A stretch of 64,000 nt of DNA from Pseudoflavitalea rhizosphaerae (GTDB taxonomy: Bacteria; Bacteroidota; Bacteroidia; Chitinophagales; Chitinophagaceae): positions 1 to 64,000 of the forward strand of contig NZ_RCSU01000005.1 of assembly GCF_003991355.1 (NCBI RefSeq), written 5' to 3'. The notes under the pieces were generated by a model. The model was given only the letters and a program-made list of their open reading frames with translations, ran no database searches and was not told where the DNA came from. This document shows, piece after piece, positions 8,840-17,959 of the stretch; position 1 is the first letter of the stretch; each line of letters begins with the position of its first letter. The position numbers were made by a program, and so were the translations under genes.

Positions 8840-8950
8840 GCCGGCAATCGCTCGCCTCTGGCGAGTGATTCATATTTGTTCGCCTCCGGCGAACACCGCG
8901 TCGCCGGAGGCGACTAAATACAAGTCACTCGCCGGAGGCGAGCGACTGGC
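8840..8950. repeat. palindromic four-hairpin repeat, copy A
   Basis: An inverted repeat of 111 bp. Outer arms begin GCCGGCAATCGCTCGCC and end GGCGAGCGACTGGC. Inside are four mini-hairpins built on CTCGCC/GGCGAG, GTTCGCC/GGCGAAC, GTCGCC/GGCGAC and CTCGCC/GGCGAG, and the linkers between them are also complementary. It can therefore fold either as one long hairpin or as four short ones. It lies 7 bp after a stop codon. Other copies are at 15006, 23210 and 50333. Confidence 0.9.
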
Positions 8951-9019
8951 AGCTCTCCGTCAAACCTCGTCAGTCATTTTATTGGATCCTTCAGTATCTT
9001 TAATGCTTAATCGCTGCTC

Positions 9020-9883
9020 ATGCCACTCACCGCAGACAGAAATGAACCCTGGGACTGGGAGAACAGTAACCGAAGCAGTTGGCGCAACTGGGCGGGGAAG
9101 GAATTATGGGCATACCGCAATTTGCTTTTCAGGTTAATCAAACGTGATTTTCTGGTCAACTACCAGCAAACCCTGCTGGGCCCGCTCTGGGTTGTATTGC
9201 AGCCCATCCTCACGCTGATTGTGTATGTGCTGGTTTTCGGCCGGTGGATGGGAGTGGATACGGGCGCATCGCCTCCTGTATTGTTCTATCTCTGCGGTAT
9301 ATTGCTATGGGGTCTGTTCAGCGATCTCTTTACCGGCACTGCTTTCATCTTCACGCATTACAGCTCGCTTTACACTAAAGTATATTTCCCAAGGCTTATC
9401 ATTCCACTGTCTGTAACAGGTACTCATCTGCTGCGTTTCCTGATCCAGTTCCTGTTGCTGGTGGCCATTTTTGTTTTCTATGCAGTTTTCAGGGATTTCA
9501 GTTTTCCATTAAATTTCTGGCTGCTGACTTTGCCATTGTCCATTTTGCTGACTGCACTCTTTGCATTGGCGCTCGGACTTATCTTTTGTGTACTCACGGC
9601 CAGGTACCGTGATCTTGGCAATATCGTTCACCTGGGCATCAGGCTGAGCATGTTTGTAACTCCCGTGATCTATCCTTTATCGCTGGTGCCTTCCGGCATC
9701 CGCTGGTTTGCGCAGGTGAATCCGTTATCAGCCTTGTTTGAAGTATTTCGCTATGCCTTGCTGGGCCAGGGCGAATTCACGATGTGGCAATTACTTTACA
9801 GTACAATATTCATCATCATTACTTTCTTTATAGCATTGATTTGGTTCAATAAACAGGCCATAAGGCTAATAGATATTGCATAA
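9020..9883 (+). CDS. wzm: Wzm/TagG-type ABC transporter permease for polysaccharide export
   Basis: A 287-residue ABC-2 type membrane protein with about six transmembrane helices. The N-terminus has the RDFLVNYQQTLLGPLWVVLQP element that precedes the first helix in O-antigen and teichoic-acid exporters, and RYRDLGNIV is the coupling region. It lies 5 bp before its ATPase gene and starts the operon 9020-13204. It should form the inner-membrane channel that moves a finished lipid-linked glycan to the periplasm. The start fits the ATG at 9020; an alternative internal start is unlikely because the amphipathic N-terminus is typical. Confidence 0.9.
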   Translation: MPLTADRNEPWDWENSNRSSWRNWAGKELWAYRNLLFRLIKRDFLVNYQQTLLGPLWVVLQPILTLIVYVLVFGRWMGVDTGASPPVLFYLCGILLWGLFSDLFTGTAFIFTHYSSLYTKVYFPRLIIPLSVTGTHLLRFLIQFLLLVAIFVFYAVFRDFSFPLNFWLLTLPLSILLTALFALALGLIFCVLTARYRDLGNIVHLGIRLSMFVTPVIYPLSLVPSGIRWFAQVNPLSALFEVFRYALLGQGEFTMWQLLYSTIFIIITFFIALIWFNKQAIRLIDIA

Positions 9884-9888
9884 CCGGT

Positions 9889-11157
9889 ATGAGCAGAATT
9901 GTAATAGAAGCGGCAGGCATCTCCAAAGTTTACAGGCGTGGCGCCATTGGTACAGGTTCTTTCCGGCAGGATGTTAAACGCTGGATGAACAAAACCGCGG
10001 GGCAGAAAAACAATGCATTCTTCTATGAGGATAATGCCGTAACTGACCAGTTCCTGGCGCTGAAGGATATCAGTTTCCAGGTGCATCAGGGCGAAACCTG
10101 GGGCATTGTAGGCCCCAACGGGGCAGGAAAGTCAACCCTGCTCAAGATCATCTCCCGCATTATTCAGCCCACCAGTGGTTATGTGAAAGGCAGAGGCACT
10201 GTAGGCAGCCTGCTGGAAGTGGGTACGGGATTTCATCCGGAGCTCTCCGGAAGGGAAAATATTTATATCAGTGGTTATCTGCTGGGCATGAAGAAAGCGG
10301 AGGTACAGCGGCAGTTTGATGCCATCGTCGATTTCTCGGGCCTGGAAAAATCCATAGATACGCCGGTAAAGCGTTATTCGTCCGGAATGTATGTGCGGCT
10401 TGCTTTTGCAGTGGCAGCGCATTTAAATGCAGATATCCTTATCATGGATGAAGTGCTGGCGGTGGGCGATATCGAGTTCCAGAAAAAATGTCTCGATAAA
10501 ATGCAGCAGGTGGCTAACGACAGCCAGAGAACGATATTATTTGTAAGTCACAATATGCAGGCGGTAAACCATCTCTGCCGCAAAGCGATCTGGCTGCAGC
10601 AGGGAGCCATCAGGGCAATAGGCAATACCAACCATATCGTGGAGCAATACGTAGGCAGCTTGCAGCAAAATAAATTCCATACAACATGGAATGATATTAC
10701 TGAAGCTCCCGGTAATGAATACGTGCGGGTCCTGTCGATGGAACTGGCGCCAGAATTAAGGTCTGAAAGCAATGTGATCGATATCAGAACTGCGCTGACA
10801 GTTAAATTCACTATCCGGAACATGCAGGAAAATGTGTTATTGAATGCAGGGCTTCATTTATTCAATTATGCAGGTGAATGTATTTTCGATGTAGCTTCGC
10901 AGCCTGTATTGTGCAAAGCCGGTACAGTACAGGGTGAATGCCGTATTCCGGGCAACTTTCTCAATGATGGCGCGTATTATATTTCACTCATCATTGTGCA
11001 GGATACGTCTATTCCCTTATTCTATTATGAAGCAGGGCTTCATTTTGAAGTAGCTGATTTTCGTGAGAACACTACCTGGTTTGGTAAATGGAAAGGAGCT
11101 GTGCGTCCACAATTTCCATTCAGGTTTGAACCGGTAATAAAACAGGCAGAACTATAA
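9889..11157 (+). CDS. wzt: Wzt-type ABC transporter ATP-binding protein with C-terminal glycan-binding domain
   Basis: A 422-residue protein. The ATPase half carries Walker A GPNGAGKST (near residue 75), the signature YSSGM (near 164) and Walker B ILIMDE (near 183), followed by the switch histidine in LFVSHN. Residues about 250-422 form an extra beta-rich domain of the Wzt C-terminal type, which in known exporters recognises the terminal modification of the O-polysaccharide. This points to export of a capped glycan. The gene follows the permease by 5 bp and precedes two glycosyltransferases in the same direction. Confidence 0.9.
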   Translation: MSRIVIEAAGISKVYRRGAIGTGSFRQDVKRWMNKTAGQKNNAFFYEDNAVTDQFLALKDISFQVHQGETWGIVGPNGAGKSTLLKIISRIIQPTSGYVKGRGTVGSLLEVGTGFHPELSGRENIYISGYLLGMKKAEVQRQFDAIVDFSGLEKSIDTPVKRYSSGMYVRLAFAVAAHLNADILIMDEVLAVGDIEFQKKCLDKMQQVANDSQRTILFVSHNMQAVNHLCRKAIWLQQGAIRAIGNTNHIVEQYVGSLQQNKFHTTWNDITEAPGNEYVRVLSMELAPELRSESNVIDIRTALTVKFTIRNMQENVLLNAGLHLFNYAGECIFDVASQPVLCKAGTVQGECRIPGNFLNDGAYYISLIIVQDTSIPLFYYEAGLHFEVADFRENTTWFGKWKGAVRPQFPFRFEPVIKQAEL

Positions 11158-11171
11158 ACAGCTGATTTGTT

Positions 11172-12176
11172 TTGGACAGAATTCCGTTATCCCCTCCAAC
11201 GATCGCACCGGTCCCCGGCGGTGCGCGCAGACCGCGCTGGTCTGTGATGATACCTGTATACAATTGTGCCAATTTCCTGAAAGAAACAATGGAAGCAGTG
11301 CTTGCGCAGGCTTTACCACAGGAAGATATGCAGATAGAAGTAGTGGATGATCATAGTACAGATGCAGATGTAGAAGCGCTGGTGCTTTCAGCAGGCAAGG
11401 GAAGGATAAGCTATTTCAGGCAATCTGAAAATAAGGGCAGCCTTCGCAATTTCGAAACCTGCATCAACCGGGCAAGCGGCCATCTCATTCATTTATTGCA
11501 TGGCGATGATCTCATCAAGCCTGGCTATTACCAGGCAATGGATGAATTGTTTGATCGCTATCCGGAGGCTGGCGCCGCCTTCTGCCGTTATGAATATATA
11601 GGAGAAAGCAGCAAGCGCTTGTATTATCGCGATGAAGAAATGAAAGAAGCAGGAATTCTTCCTGATGCCCTGCTGTTGCTGGCGGTGAGGCAACGGCTTC
11701 AGTTTTGCACCGTCACTGTAAAAAGAGAGGTCTATGAAAAGCTGGGCGCCTTTTTCGGCGTTGAGTATGGTGAGGACTGGGAAATGTGGGTGCGCATTGC
11801 CCGTGATTATCCAATTGCCTATACGCCCCGGACGCTGGCTTCTTATCGCCTGCATGATTCCTCTATTTCCGGGAAGTCCTATGCCACTGCCAGGAACCTC
11901 AAAGACCTCCAGTGGGTAATGCGAAGCATTCAGGAATATATGCCGGAAGCAGAAAAGGCAAGGGTGATGGAACAGTCCATGAAATTCTATGCGCATTATG
12001 GTATCAAGATTGCAAATGATCTCTGGTACGGTCTGAGAAACCGCGAGGGCGCCAAAGTGCAGGTAGCGGAGGCTTTGCGTATGCATCGCGACTGGCTGAT
12101 GTACTGGAAGATCACAAAACTGTATACCAAGATGGCGTTGAACATCACTTCATTTATTCCCCGAAGTAAAAAATGA
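11172..12176 (+). CDS. family 2 glycosyltransferase
   Basis: A 334-residue GT-A fold enzyme. WSVMIPVYNCANFL near residue 24 is the nucleotide-sugar binding strand, EVVDDHSTD follows, and HGDD is the metal-binding DxD-like element; EDWEMW is the acceptor-side motif. The frame opens at a TTG at 11172, 14 bp after wzt, and the stop overlaps the next ATG by 4 bp (ATGA), so translation of the two glycosyltransferases is probably coupled. If the TTG is not used, the next candidate is the ATG at 11247, which would cut the first strand. It probably adds one sugar of the exported glycan; donor and acceptor are unknown. Confidence 0.85.
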   Translation: MDRIPLSPPTIAPVPGGARRPRWSVMIPVYNCANFLKETMEAVLAQALPQEDMQIEVVDDHSTDADVEALVLSAGKGRISYFRQSENKGSLRNFETCINRASGHLIHLLHGDDLIKPGYYQAMDELFDRYPEAGAAFCRYEYIGESSKRLYYRDEEMKEAGILPDALLLLAVRQRLQFCTVTVKREVYEKLGAFFGVEYGEDWEMWVRIARDYPIAYTPRTLASYRLHDSSISGKSYATARNLKDLQWVMRSIQEYMPEAEKARVMEQSMKFYAHYGIKIANDLWYGLRNREGAKVQVAEALRMHRDWLMYWKITKLYTKMALNITSFIPRSKK

Positions 12177-13204
12177 TAAACTGTATGAAGGCAGGTATGA
12201 CCATTCTAGTTTGCACATATAACGGAGCGGACCGCCTGCCGGCAACGCTTCGTTGTATCGCGGAACAACAGGTCCCTGCCGGTATGGGCTGTGAACTGCT
12301 GGTGGTCAACAATGCTTCTACAGACAATAGCCTGGAGGTCATTGAGCAGGAATGGCAACGATACAATACAAAAATCAATCTTCATATTATCACAGAAGCA
12401 AAGCCAGGACTAACCTTTGCCAGGGACAGCGGCTTTGCCGCCGCACAGTATGATTATATTATTTTGTGCGATGATGATAACTGGCTGGCGCCGGATTATG
12501 TAAAGACCGCTTTTGCCGTGATGGAAAGCCTGCCTCATGTTGGAATATTAGGAGGTAAAGGCAATTTTGTTTTTGAAGAACCTGCACCAGCCTGGTTATT
12601 GTGGTGCAATCTCTATGCAGGGGGAGAACAGGCCAAAGAAAGTGGAAAAGTGAACGAGGAATTCGTATATGGAGCGGGCGCCGTTCTTAGAAAATCTGCC
12701 TATGAAAAGATTTGCGCCAGTGGCTTTGTGCCTGCATTGACGGACCGCCAGGGAATGAGTTTAAGTTCCGGTGGCGATCATGAGTTGTGTTATGTACTGG
12801 CATTGGCAGGTTATTCGATCTGGTATGAAGATAAGCTGCGCTTTGATCATTATATCACCGCCAACCGCCTTACACTGCCTTATTATCTCACTTATATAGA
12901 AGAAAGCGCTCATTGTTTTTCAGTACTGGAGCCATATAAGATCCTGTTGAAAACAAAAAACAGTTCCATGGTCAGGTTCCGCTGGGAACTGTTCAAAAGT
13001 TTCTGGTACCATATCAGGAAGATGGGCGCATTGTTCTTTACAAAACCTGTTGCCGGTAAACCTGCAGATGAACGCATACTGCGGAAGCTTCAGTATACCC
13101 TGCTCATAAAACGTTTAAGGTCATACCGCCAGATCTCATTGTTCGAAGATAATTTCAGCAAAGCAGTTTCCTTACAAAATGAATTGTTGCGAAAAAGGAA
13201 TTAA
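12173..13204 (+). CDS. family 2 glycosyltransferase
   Basis: A 343-residue GT2 enzyme. TILVCTYNGADRL near the N-terminus, VVNNASTD and CDDDNW (DxD motif) are the expected nucleotide-sugar binding elements, and GGDHELCY fits the catalytic-base region. Its ATG overlaps the stop of the preceding glycosyltransferase (ATGA), the last junction of the export operon. The C-terminal ~100 residues are basic and amphipathic and may sit on the membrane. The sugar added is unknown. Confidence 0.85.
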   Translation: MINCMKAGMTILVCTYNGADRLPATLRCIAEQQVPAGMGCELLVVNNASTDNSLEVIEQEWQRYNTKINLHIITEAKPGLTFARDSGFAAAQYDYIILCDDDNWLAPDYVKTAFAVMESLPHVGILGGKGNFVFEEPAPAWLLWCNLYAGGEQAKESGKVNEEFVYGAGAVLRKSAYEKICASGFVPALTDRQGMSLSSGGDHELCYVLALAGYSIWYEDKLRFDHYITANRLTLPYYLTYIEESAHCFSVLEPYKILLKTKNSSMVRFRWELFKSFWYHIRKMGALFFTKPVAGKPADERILRKLQYTLLIKRLRSYRQISLFEDNFSKAVSLQNELLRKRN

Positions 13205-13213
13205 ATAACCGCG

Positions 13214-13927
13214 TTACAAATACAAATAATAATCCTTCAGCAGCTCTGTGAATTCTTCTGTATAATTTCCGTCGTCTCCCTTTATTGTCAATTCAAACGT
13301 TGGGTTGAACTGATCATTGGTCCTGGAATAATGTAAAATACTCCTGAAGAAATCATGCTGTGGCGTTTGTTTCACCAGCAGGTTCTCTACCAGTGAAAAT
13401 CCATTTTGGGTAGCCAGTTTATTGAAATATTCCCACCTGTGATAGGGCAGCAAGATCCCGAAACCTCCATGCGGTTCCAGGTTGCGGCTGATCACACTGA
13501 TCAGGTCTTCCAGGGATAATTGCTTACTGTGTTTGGCGATCTGTTCTTCTTCCGAAGCAGATGGAAGATCATTTTCGAAGAAGGGAGGATTGGTGATGAT
13601 GAAATCGTATTTGATGGGGAAGGAGTAGGTGCGCGCATCTCCTGGAAATACTTTGATGCGTTCTTTCCAGATGCTTTGCTGGATGTTTTCTTTCAGTTGT
13701 TTGAAAGCGCCGAGGTCCAGTTCGATGCCGTGGATCTCTGAATTCGATTTTTGGGCAAGCATGAGCGAGAGCAGTCCTGTTCCTGCGCCGATGTCGAGAA
13801 CAGTGGTGTAGTCGGCAGTCTTGGCGGCAAACCAGGCTCCGAAGATGCAGGCGTCTGTGCACACTTTCATGGCGCACTGGTCCTGTTGAACGGTAAACTG
13901 TTTGAATTGAAAGTAGCCGTTAGCCAT
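13214..13927 (-). CDS. trmN6: tRNA1(Val) (adenine37-N6)-methyltransferase
   Basis: A 237-residue class I methyltransferase of the YfiC/TrmN6 type, which methylates A37 of tRNA-Val. The N-terminus (FQFKQFTVQQDQCAMKV) is the conserved entry of this family, LDIGAGTGLLSLMLAQ is the SAM motif, and TNPPF is the adenine N6-methyltransferase catalytic motif. Length is normal. It converges with the export operon (10 bp apart) and lies 40 bp downstream of tsaD on the same strand, a second tRNA-modification gene. Confidence 0.9.
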   Translation of the reverse strand: MANGYFQFKQFTVQQDQCAMKVCTDACIFGAWFAAKTADYTTVLDIGAGTGLLSLMLAQKSNSEIHGIELDLGAFKQLKENIQQSIWKERIKVFPGDARTYSFPIKYDFIITNPPFFENDLPSASEEEQIAKHSKQLSLEDLISVISRNLEPHGGFGILLPYHRWEYFNKLATQNGFSLVENLLVKQTPQHDFFRSILHYSRTNDQFNPTFELTIKGDDGNYTEEFTELLKDYYLYL

Positions 13928-13967
13928 TTGCAGTTTTTGAGTTGTACAATTCGGTTACTGGTTTGGG

Positions 13968-14972
13968 TTACCATTCGGCTTTGGCGGAGGGGCTGACTGT
14001 AAGGGCGGTGTATTCTCCCGACAGGAATTTATAATACGCTGTGATGGCTATCATACCAGCATTATCCGTACAATACTGGAAAGCGGGAATGAAGGTATTC
14101 CATTTATATTTTTCCCCGGCTTCTTTGAGTGCGGTCCTGAGGCCACTATTGGCGGATACGCCGCCTGCGATGCAAACATCTTTGATGCCTGTGTGAAGTG
14201 TGGCCTTCTTCAGTTTGTTCATCAGGATGCTGATGATGCGATGCTGAATGGAAGCGCAGATATCTGCCAGGTTCTCTTCCACGAATTTGGGATTGGTCTT
14301 AGTGTTTTCCTGCAGGAAATACAGGATAGCGGTTTTGAGTCCGCTGAAACTGAAATCCAGTCCGGGTATCTGTGGCTCGGGGAATTTGAAACGATCGGGG
14401 TTGCCGGTCTTCGCGTATTTATCGATCAATGGGCCGCCGGGATAGGGCAGTCCGAGTAATTTGGCTGATTTGTCGAATGCTTCGCCGGCGGCATCGTCGA
14501 TGGTTTCGCCGATGATGTGCATCTGGTGAGGGCTGTTGCATTGCACAATTTGTGTATGTCCACCGCTCACTGTGAGACAAAGGAAGGGGAAGGATGGTTT
14601 GGGATCGTCGATGAGATTGGCCAGTACATGAGCCTGCATATGGTGAACGGCGATGAGTGGTTTGTTCAGCGCCAGGCTCAGCGATTTGGCGAACTGTGCG
14701 CCTACGAGCAGGCTGCCGATGAGGCCCGGCGCCTGTGTGAAGGCAATGGCATCGAGGTCCGATAATTGTTTGCGGGCTTCTTTCAGGGCTCTGTCCACCA
14801 CCGGCACGATATGCTGCATATGCGCGCGGGACGCGAGCTCGGGTACCACGCCGCCGTATTGCTCATGCACTGCCTGGCTGGCAATGAAATTGGAGAGGAT
14901 CTTTCCGTCTGAACAGACTGCGGCGGATGTTTCGTCGCAGGAGGATTCAATTGCAAGAATGGTAACGCTCAT
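13968..14972 (-). CDS. tsaD: tRNA N6-adenosine threonylcarbamoyltransferase
   Basis: A 334-residue member of the Kae1/TsaD family, the enzyme that transfers the threonylcarbamoyl group to A37 of ANN-decoding tRNAs. The start ILAIESSCDETSAAV is characteristic. The metal-binding histidines are His111 and His115 in HHMQAH, and the C-terminal CTDNAGMIA supplies the third ligand. SGGHTQ is the ATP-binding segment. A TACCTTTA sequence just upstream on the minus strand may be its -7 box. It is separated from the upstream permease by repeat copy B. Confidence 0.95.
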   Translation of the reverse strand: MSVTILAIESSCDETSAAVCSDGKILSNFIASQAVHEQYGGVVPELASRAHMQHIVPVVDRALKEARKQLSDLDAIAFTQAPGLIGSLLVGAQFAKSLSLALNKPLIAVHHMQAHVLANLIDDPKPSFPFLCLTVSGGHTQIVQCNSPHQMHIIGETIDDAAGEAFDKSAKLLGLPYPGGPLIDKYAKTGNPDRFKFPEPQIPGLDFSFSGLKTAILYFLQENTKTNPKFVEENLADICASIQHRIISILMNKLKKATLHTGIKDVCIAGGVSANSGLRTALKEAGEKYKWNTFIPAFQYCTDNAGMIAITAYYKFLSGEYTALTVSPSAKAEW

Positions 14973-15005
14973 AGTCGCGGTAAAGGTAAGTATTCTCAGG
15001 GTGTG

Positions 15006-15117
15006 GCCAGTCGCTCGCCTCCTGGCGAGTGATTTTTATTTAGTCGCCTCCGGCAACGCAGTGTTCGCCGGAGGCGAACAAATATAACTCACTCGCCAGA
15101 GGCGAGCGAGTGCCGGC
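15006..15117. repeat. palindromic four-hairpin repeat, copy B
   Basis: The same element as copy A, in the opposite orientation on the plus strand, but in the same orientation relative to the gene whose 3' end it follows (the permease stop at 15125, 7 bp away). A few base changes in the inner stem (GGCAACGC) weaken one mini-hairpin. Confidence 0.9.
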
Positions 15118-15124
15118 ACGCTGA

Positions 15125-16381
15125 TTATTTGGAACGGATCGCTACTACCGGGTCCATCCGGGCGGCAATGGAAGCGGGAATGATCCCTGCCAGTACACCT
15201 ACCACAATACAAATGGAAATGGCCAGCATGATGATGCCGGGAGCAATGAACACACTGAACCCAAAGATGGCCGAGAGAACAAAAGTAAGTATCACCACAA
15301 CCAGCAATCCGAGTAGTCCTCCCATGATACAGAGGAAGGAGGATTCCAGCAGGAATTCCGTCATGATGGTAATGCGTTTGGCGCCGATGGCTTTCTTAAG
15401 TCCGATCTGCGAAGTGCGTTCACGGACCGTCACGAACATGATATTCGCCACGCCGAACATACCTACGATCAGACTTAAGGTTGCAATGGCCCAGCCGCCT
15501 TTGTTCACGCCATCGAAAATGCTGGTGGCGAAGCCGCTGAGGGTATTGATATCGTTGAGAGAGAAATTGTCTTCCTGTGTGGGTTTAAGTTTGCGGATGG
15601 AACGCATAGCGCCGAGCAATTCATCTTTCAACTGTTCCAGGGGAATATGTTCTTTCCCGGATACGAGGATGCTCGGGTTTGTATATTCCTCCTTGGCCAT
15701 CGTTTTCATGAAATTGCGGGTGATGAGCACGTTGTTATCGTAATCCCATCCACCGATGATGCTCTTGCCTTTTTTCTTGAGAATGCCTACCACTACAGCG
15801 CGTTTACCGTCTTTCAGTTTCAGTTCCTGTCCGATCCCTTTCTTTACATCCGATCCGAAAAGATTCTCGGCAACCAGGTAACCGAGCACGATCACGCCCG
15901 TGCCCTGCTCGAACTCCATTTGCTGGAAGTAACGTCCTTCACCCACTTCAACGGGCTGCAGTTTATCGAAATCTGCTGAGACTCCGTAATAATTGAGACC
16001 GGTGAGTACGCTGCCATTGTATTCGATGGGCGCGTTGATATTATTGTTGAAAGCGATATATCCGATGGCAGGAACTTTCTGCTTCAGCAGTTCCACTTCA
16101 TCGTATTTGGGTGTGGGACGGTTCACATATTTCCACCAGGGGTAGTCGTTACCCCCAGCGGAATAATCCCATTTATCGATATAAATCGTATTGGAGCCAA
16201 GCGCCTTGATATCCTGCTGTACGGCGTATTCAAGGCTGTTCACCGTGGCGAGCACGCCAATGATACAGAGGATGCCGAACCCAACGCCGGAAAGGGAGAG
16301 CAAAGTGCGCAGTTTGTGCGATTTGAACTCCTGCCAGGTGAGGTTGAGGCTACTGCCTAAAATTTCGATGACTCGACGCAT
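15125..16381 (-). CDS. MacB-type ABC transporter permease (FtsX fold)
   Basis: A 418-residue membrane protein: one transmembrane helix near the N-terminus (after the TWQEFKSHKLRTLLSLSGV element), a periplasmic MacB_PCD domain of about 220 residues, then three C-terminal helices of the FtsX domain. RERTSQIGLKKAIGAK is the coupling motif that contacts an ATPase. No ATP-binding partner is encoded next to it, so the ATPase must lie elsewhere. Members of this group act in efflux of antibiotics or lipoproteins by a mechanotransmission mechanism; which substrate applies here is unknown. An exact TAnnTTTG sequence lies at 16386-16393, very close to the ATG. Confidence 0.85.
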   Translation of the reverse strand: MRRVIEILGSSLNLTWQEFKSHKLRTLLSLSGVGFGILCIIGVLATVNSLEYAVQQDIKALGSNTIYIDKWDYSAGGNDYPWWKYVNRPTPKYDEVELLKQKVPAIGYIAFNNNINAPIEYNGSVLTGLNYYGVSADFDKLQPVEVGEGRYFQQMEFEQGTGVIVLGYLVAENLFGSDVKKGIGQELKLKDGKRAVVVGILKKKGKSIIGGWDYDNNVLITRNFMKTMAKEEYTNPSILVSGKEHIPLEQLKDELLGAMRSIRKLKPTQEDNFSLNDINTLSGFATSIFDGVNKGGWAIATLSLIVGMFGVANIMFVTVRERTSQIGLKKAIGAKRITIMTEFLLESSFLCIMGGLLGLLVVVILTFVLSAIFGFSVFIAPGIIMLAISICIVVGVLAGIIPASIAARMDPVVAIRSK

Positions 16382-16481
16382 ATTCCAAATTTAAGTGATT
16401 GTTCCCGGGTATTTGTCGCAGCAACCTGTGATTTATTTCAATGGTCAATCCGGCTGATAAGCCTTTTTATTAACTTGCTGT

Positions 16482-17351
16482 ATGTTTACGATCGAAAGTC
16501 ACTTGCTGAAAGCCAGCATCCATCCGAAAGGCGCTGAATTGCAGAGCCTGTTGCAGAAAGAATCCGGCATTGAATATATGTGGAAAGGCGATCCCGCCGT
16601 TTGGGGCAAATTCTCGCCCGTACTCTTCCCGATCGTGGGCACGTTAAAGGGAAATACTTACTATTACAAAGAGCAGCCTTACCACTTAGGCCGGCATGGT
16701 TTTGCCCGCGACCATCAATTTGCCGTGGAATCGCAGGCCTTCGATAAGATCGTATTCCTGCTGAAACAGAGTGAAGAAACATTGAAAGTATTCCCTTTCC
16801 CTTTCGATTTCAGGATCGCTTATACCATTGTGGATAGCAGCATTGCCGTTAGCTATGAGGTGGTGAACATAGGAAAGGAAACGATGTATTTCTCCGTGGG
16901 AGGTCATCCCGCCTTTGCATTGCCGCTGGTCCCCGATACGGCGTACGACGATTATTACCTGGAATTCGATCAGCCGGAAACTACCGGCCGCTGGCCCATA
17001 GCAGAAGGCGGATTACTCAAAACATCTTCCACTCCCTTGCTGAACGATACAAATCATTTGCCCTTGAACAAGGATTTGTTTGCCAACGATGCCCTGGTGC
17101 TGAAGAACCTCAACTCTTCCAGGATCTCTTTGCTGAGCCGTAAAACAGAACATGGTCTTACGATGGACTTCCCCGGCTTCCCGTTCCTGGGACTATGGGC
17201 GGCCCCCGGAGCTGATTTCCTTTGCATCGAGCCCTGGTGCGGCATTGCCGACAGCGTGGATGCGATACAGTTATGGGAAGAGAAAGAAGGGATCAACAAA
17301 CTGGAAGCGGAGGAGAATTTTGTGAGGACCTGGACGGTGTCCGTTTTCTAA
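16482..17351 (+). CDS. aldose 1-epimerase family protein
   Basis: A 289-residue galactose-mutarotase-like beta sandwich. LGRHGFARD and SVGGHPAFA contain the conserved histidines of the YeaD/LacX branch, and CIEPWCG near the C-terminus carries the catalytic glutamate. It probably interconverts the alpha and beta anomers of a hexose or hexose-6-phosphate. Cytosolic, with no signal peptide. It is divergent from the MacB-type permease and 99 bp before the next small gene on the same strand. The sugar specificity is not visible. Confidence 0.85.
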   Translation: MFTIESHLLKASIHPKGAELQSLLQKESGIEYMWKGDPAVWGKFSPVLFPIVGTLKGNTYYYKEQPYHLGRHGFARDHQFAVESQAFDKIVFLLKQSEETLKVFPFPFDFRIAYTIVDSSIAVSYEVVNIGKETMYFSVGGHPAFALPLVPDTAYDDYYLEFDQPETTGRWPIAEGGLLKTSSTPLLNDTNHLPLNKDLFANDALVLKNLNSSRISLLSRKTEHGLTMDFPGFPFLGLWAAPGADFLCIEPWCGIADSVDAIQLWEEKEGINKLEAEENFVRTWTVSVF

Positions 17352-17450
17352 ATGGATACTGTAAAAAAATGGAATGATATAATGCTAAAATCTATAAATT
17401 GGGACCGGAGAGCATAGGGATGGAGATTGGATAGAATCGAATGGTAAACT

Positions 17451-17837
17451 ATGAAGTTGAAATTTTTTGACCCCCGCGATGCAGCAAAAACCCTTAAAGC
17501 CACTGCGCATAAAAATGGTAAACTCGGATTCAGCGCCGATGCTGCAAAAAAGATGGAACTGGCCGCAGGAAAAGGAGCCAGGATCGCTTTTGATGAAGAG
17601 AACCCGGATGATAAAACACTCTACGTGATCATTTCTTCCATGGCTATGGAAGATACCTTCAAGATCATCAAGGCCGGTGAATATTTCTACCTGAATGCCA
17701 GAACGCTCTTCGAGGAGCTGGACCTGGATTATAAGAATGATAATATCGTGTATGATATTTCAGAAGTGATGGTCGATGGCCGCCCGATCTACAAATTCAC
17801 TAAAAGGGCAGGAGTGAAGAAAGTTCAGTTGAGCTGA
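17451..17837 (+). CDS. conserved small protein of unknown function
   Basis: A 128-residue soluble protein starting MKLKFFDPRDAAKTL. It shows alternating charged alpha and beta segments, no signal peptide and no recognisable catalytic motif; ISSMAMEDTFKIIKAGEYFYLNARTL is the most regular part but split by a probable turn. The codon use and the clean start after a stop-rich region support a real gene. It lies just before the repeat-rich spacer 17838-18437. I do not recognise its family beyond a sense that similar proteins occur in Bacteroidota. Confidence 0.7.
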   Translation: MKLKFFDPRDAAKTLKATAHKNGKLGFSADAAKKMELAAGKGARIAFDEENPDDKTLYVIISSMAMEDTFKIIKAGEYFYLNARTLFEELDLDYKNDNIVYDISEVMVDGRPIYKFTKRAGVKKVQLS

Positions 17838-17959
17838 TCATTTTAGTTTTTCACTTTTCCATAAATCACTGTTTCTGGTCAGGTAGTGCAGTAACGGAGC
17901 AGAAGAAGATGTAGATCAGGCTGATTTCAGGTGAGAGAAGCGTTACGCCAGAGTCTGTA

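Noticed and set aside
8838-9137. A plus-strand frame through palindrome copy A.
   Set aside because: It reads SPPANTASPEAT-like peptides that arise from the repeat itself; similar false frames appear at the other copies.
14653-15087. A 144-residue plus-strand frame reaching palindrome copy B.
   Set aside because: It is antisense to tsaD and then runs into the repeat; no domain is visible.
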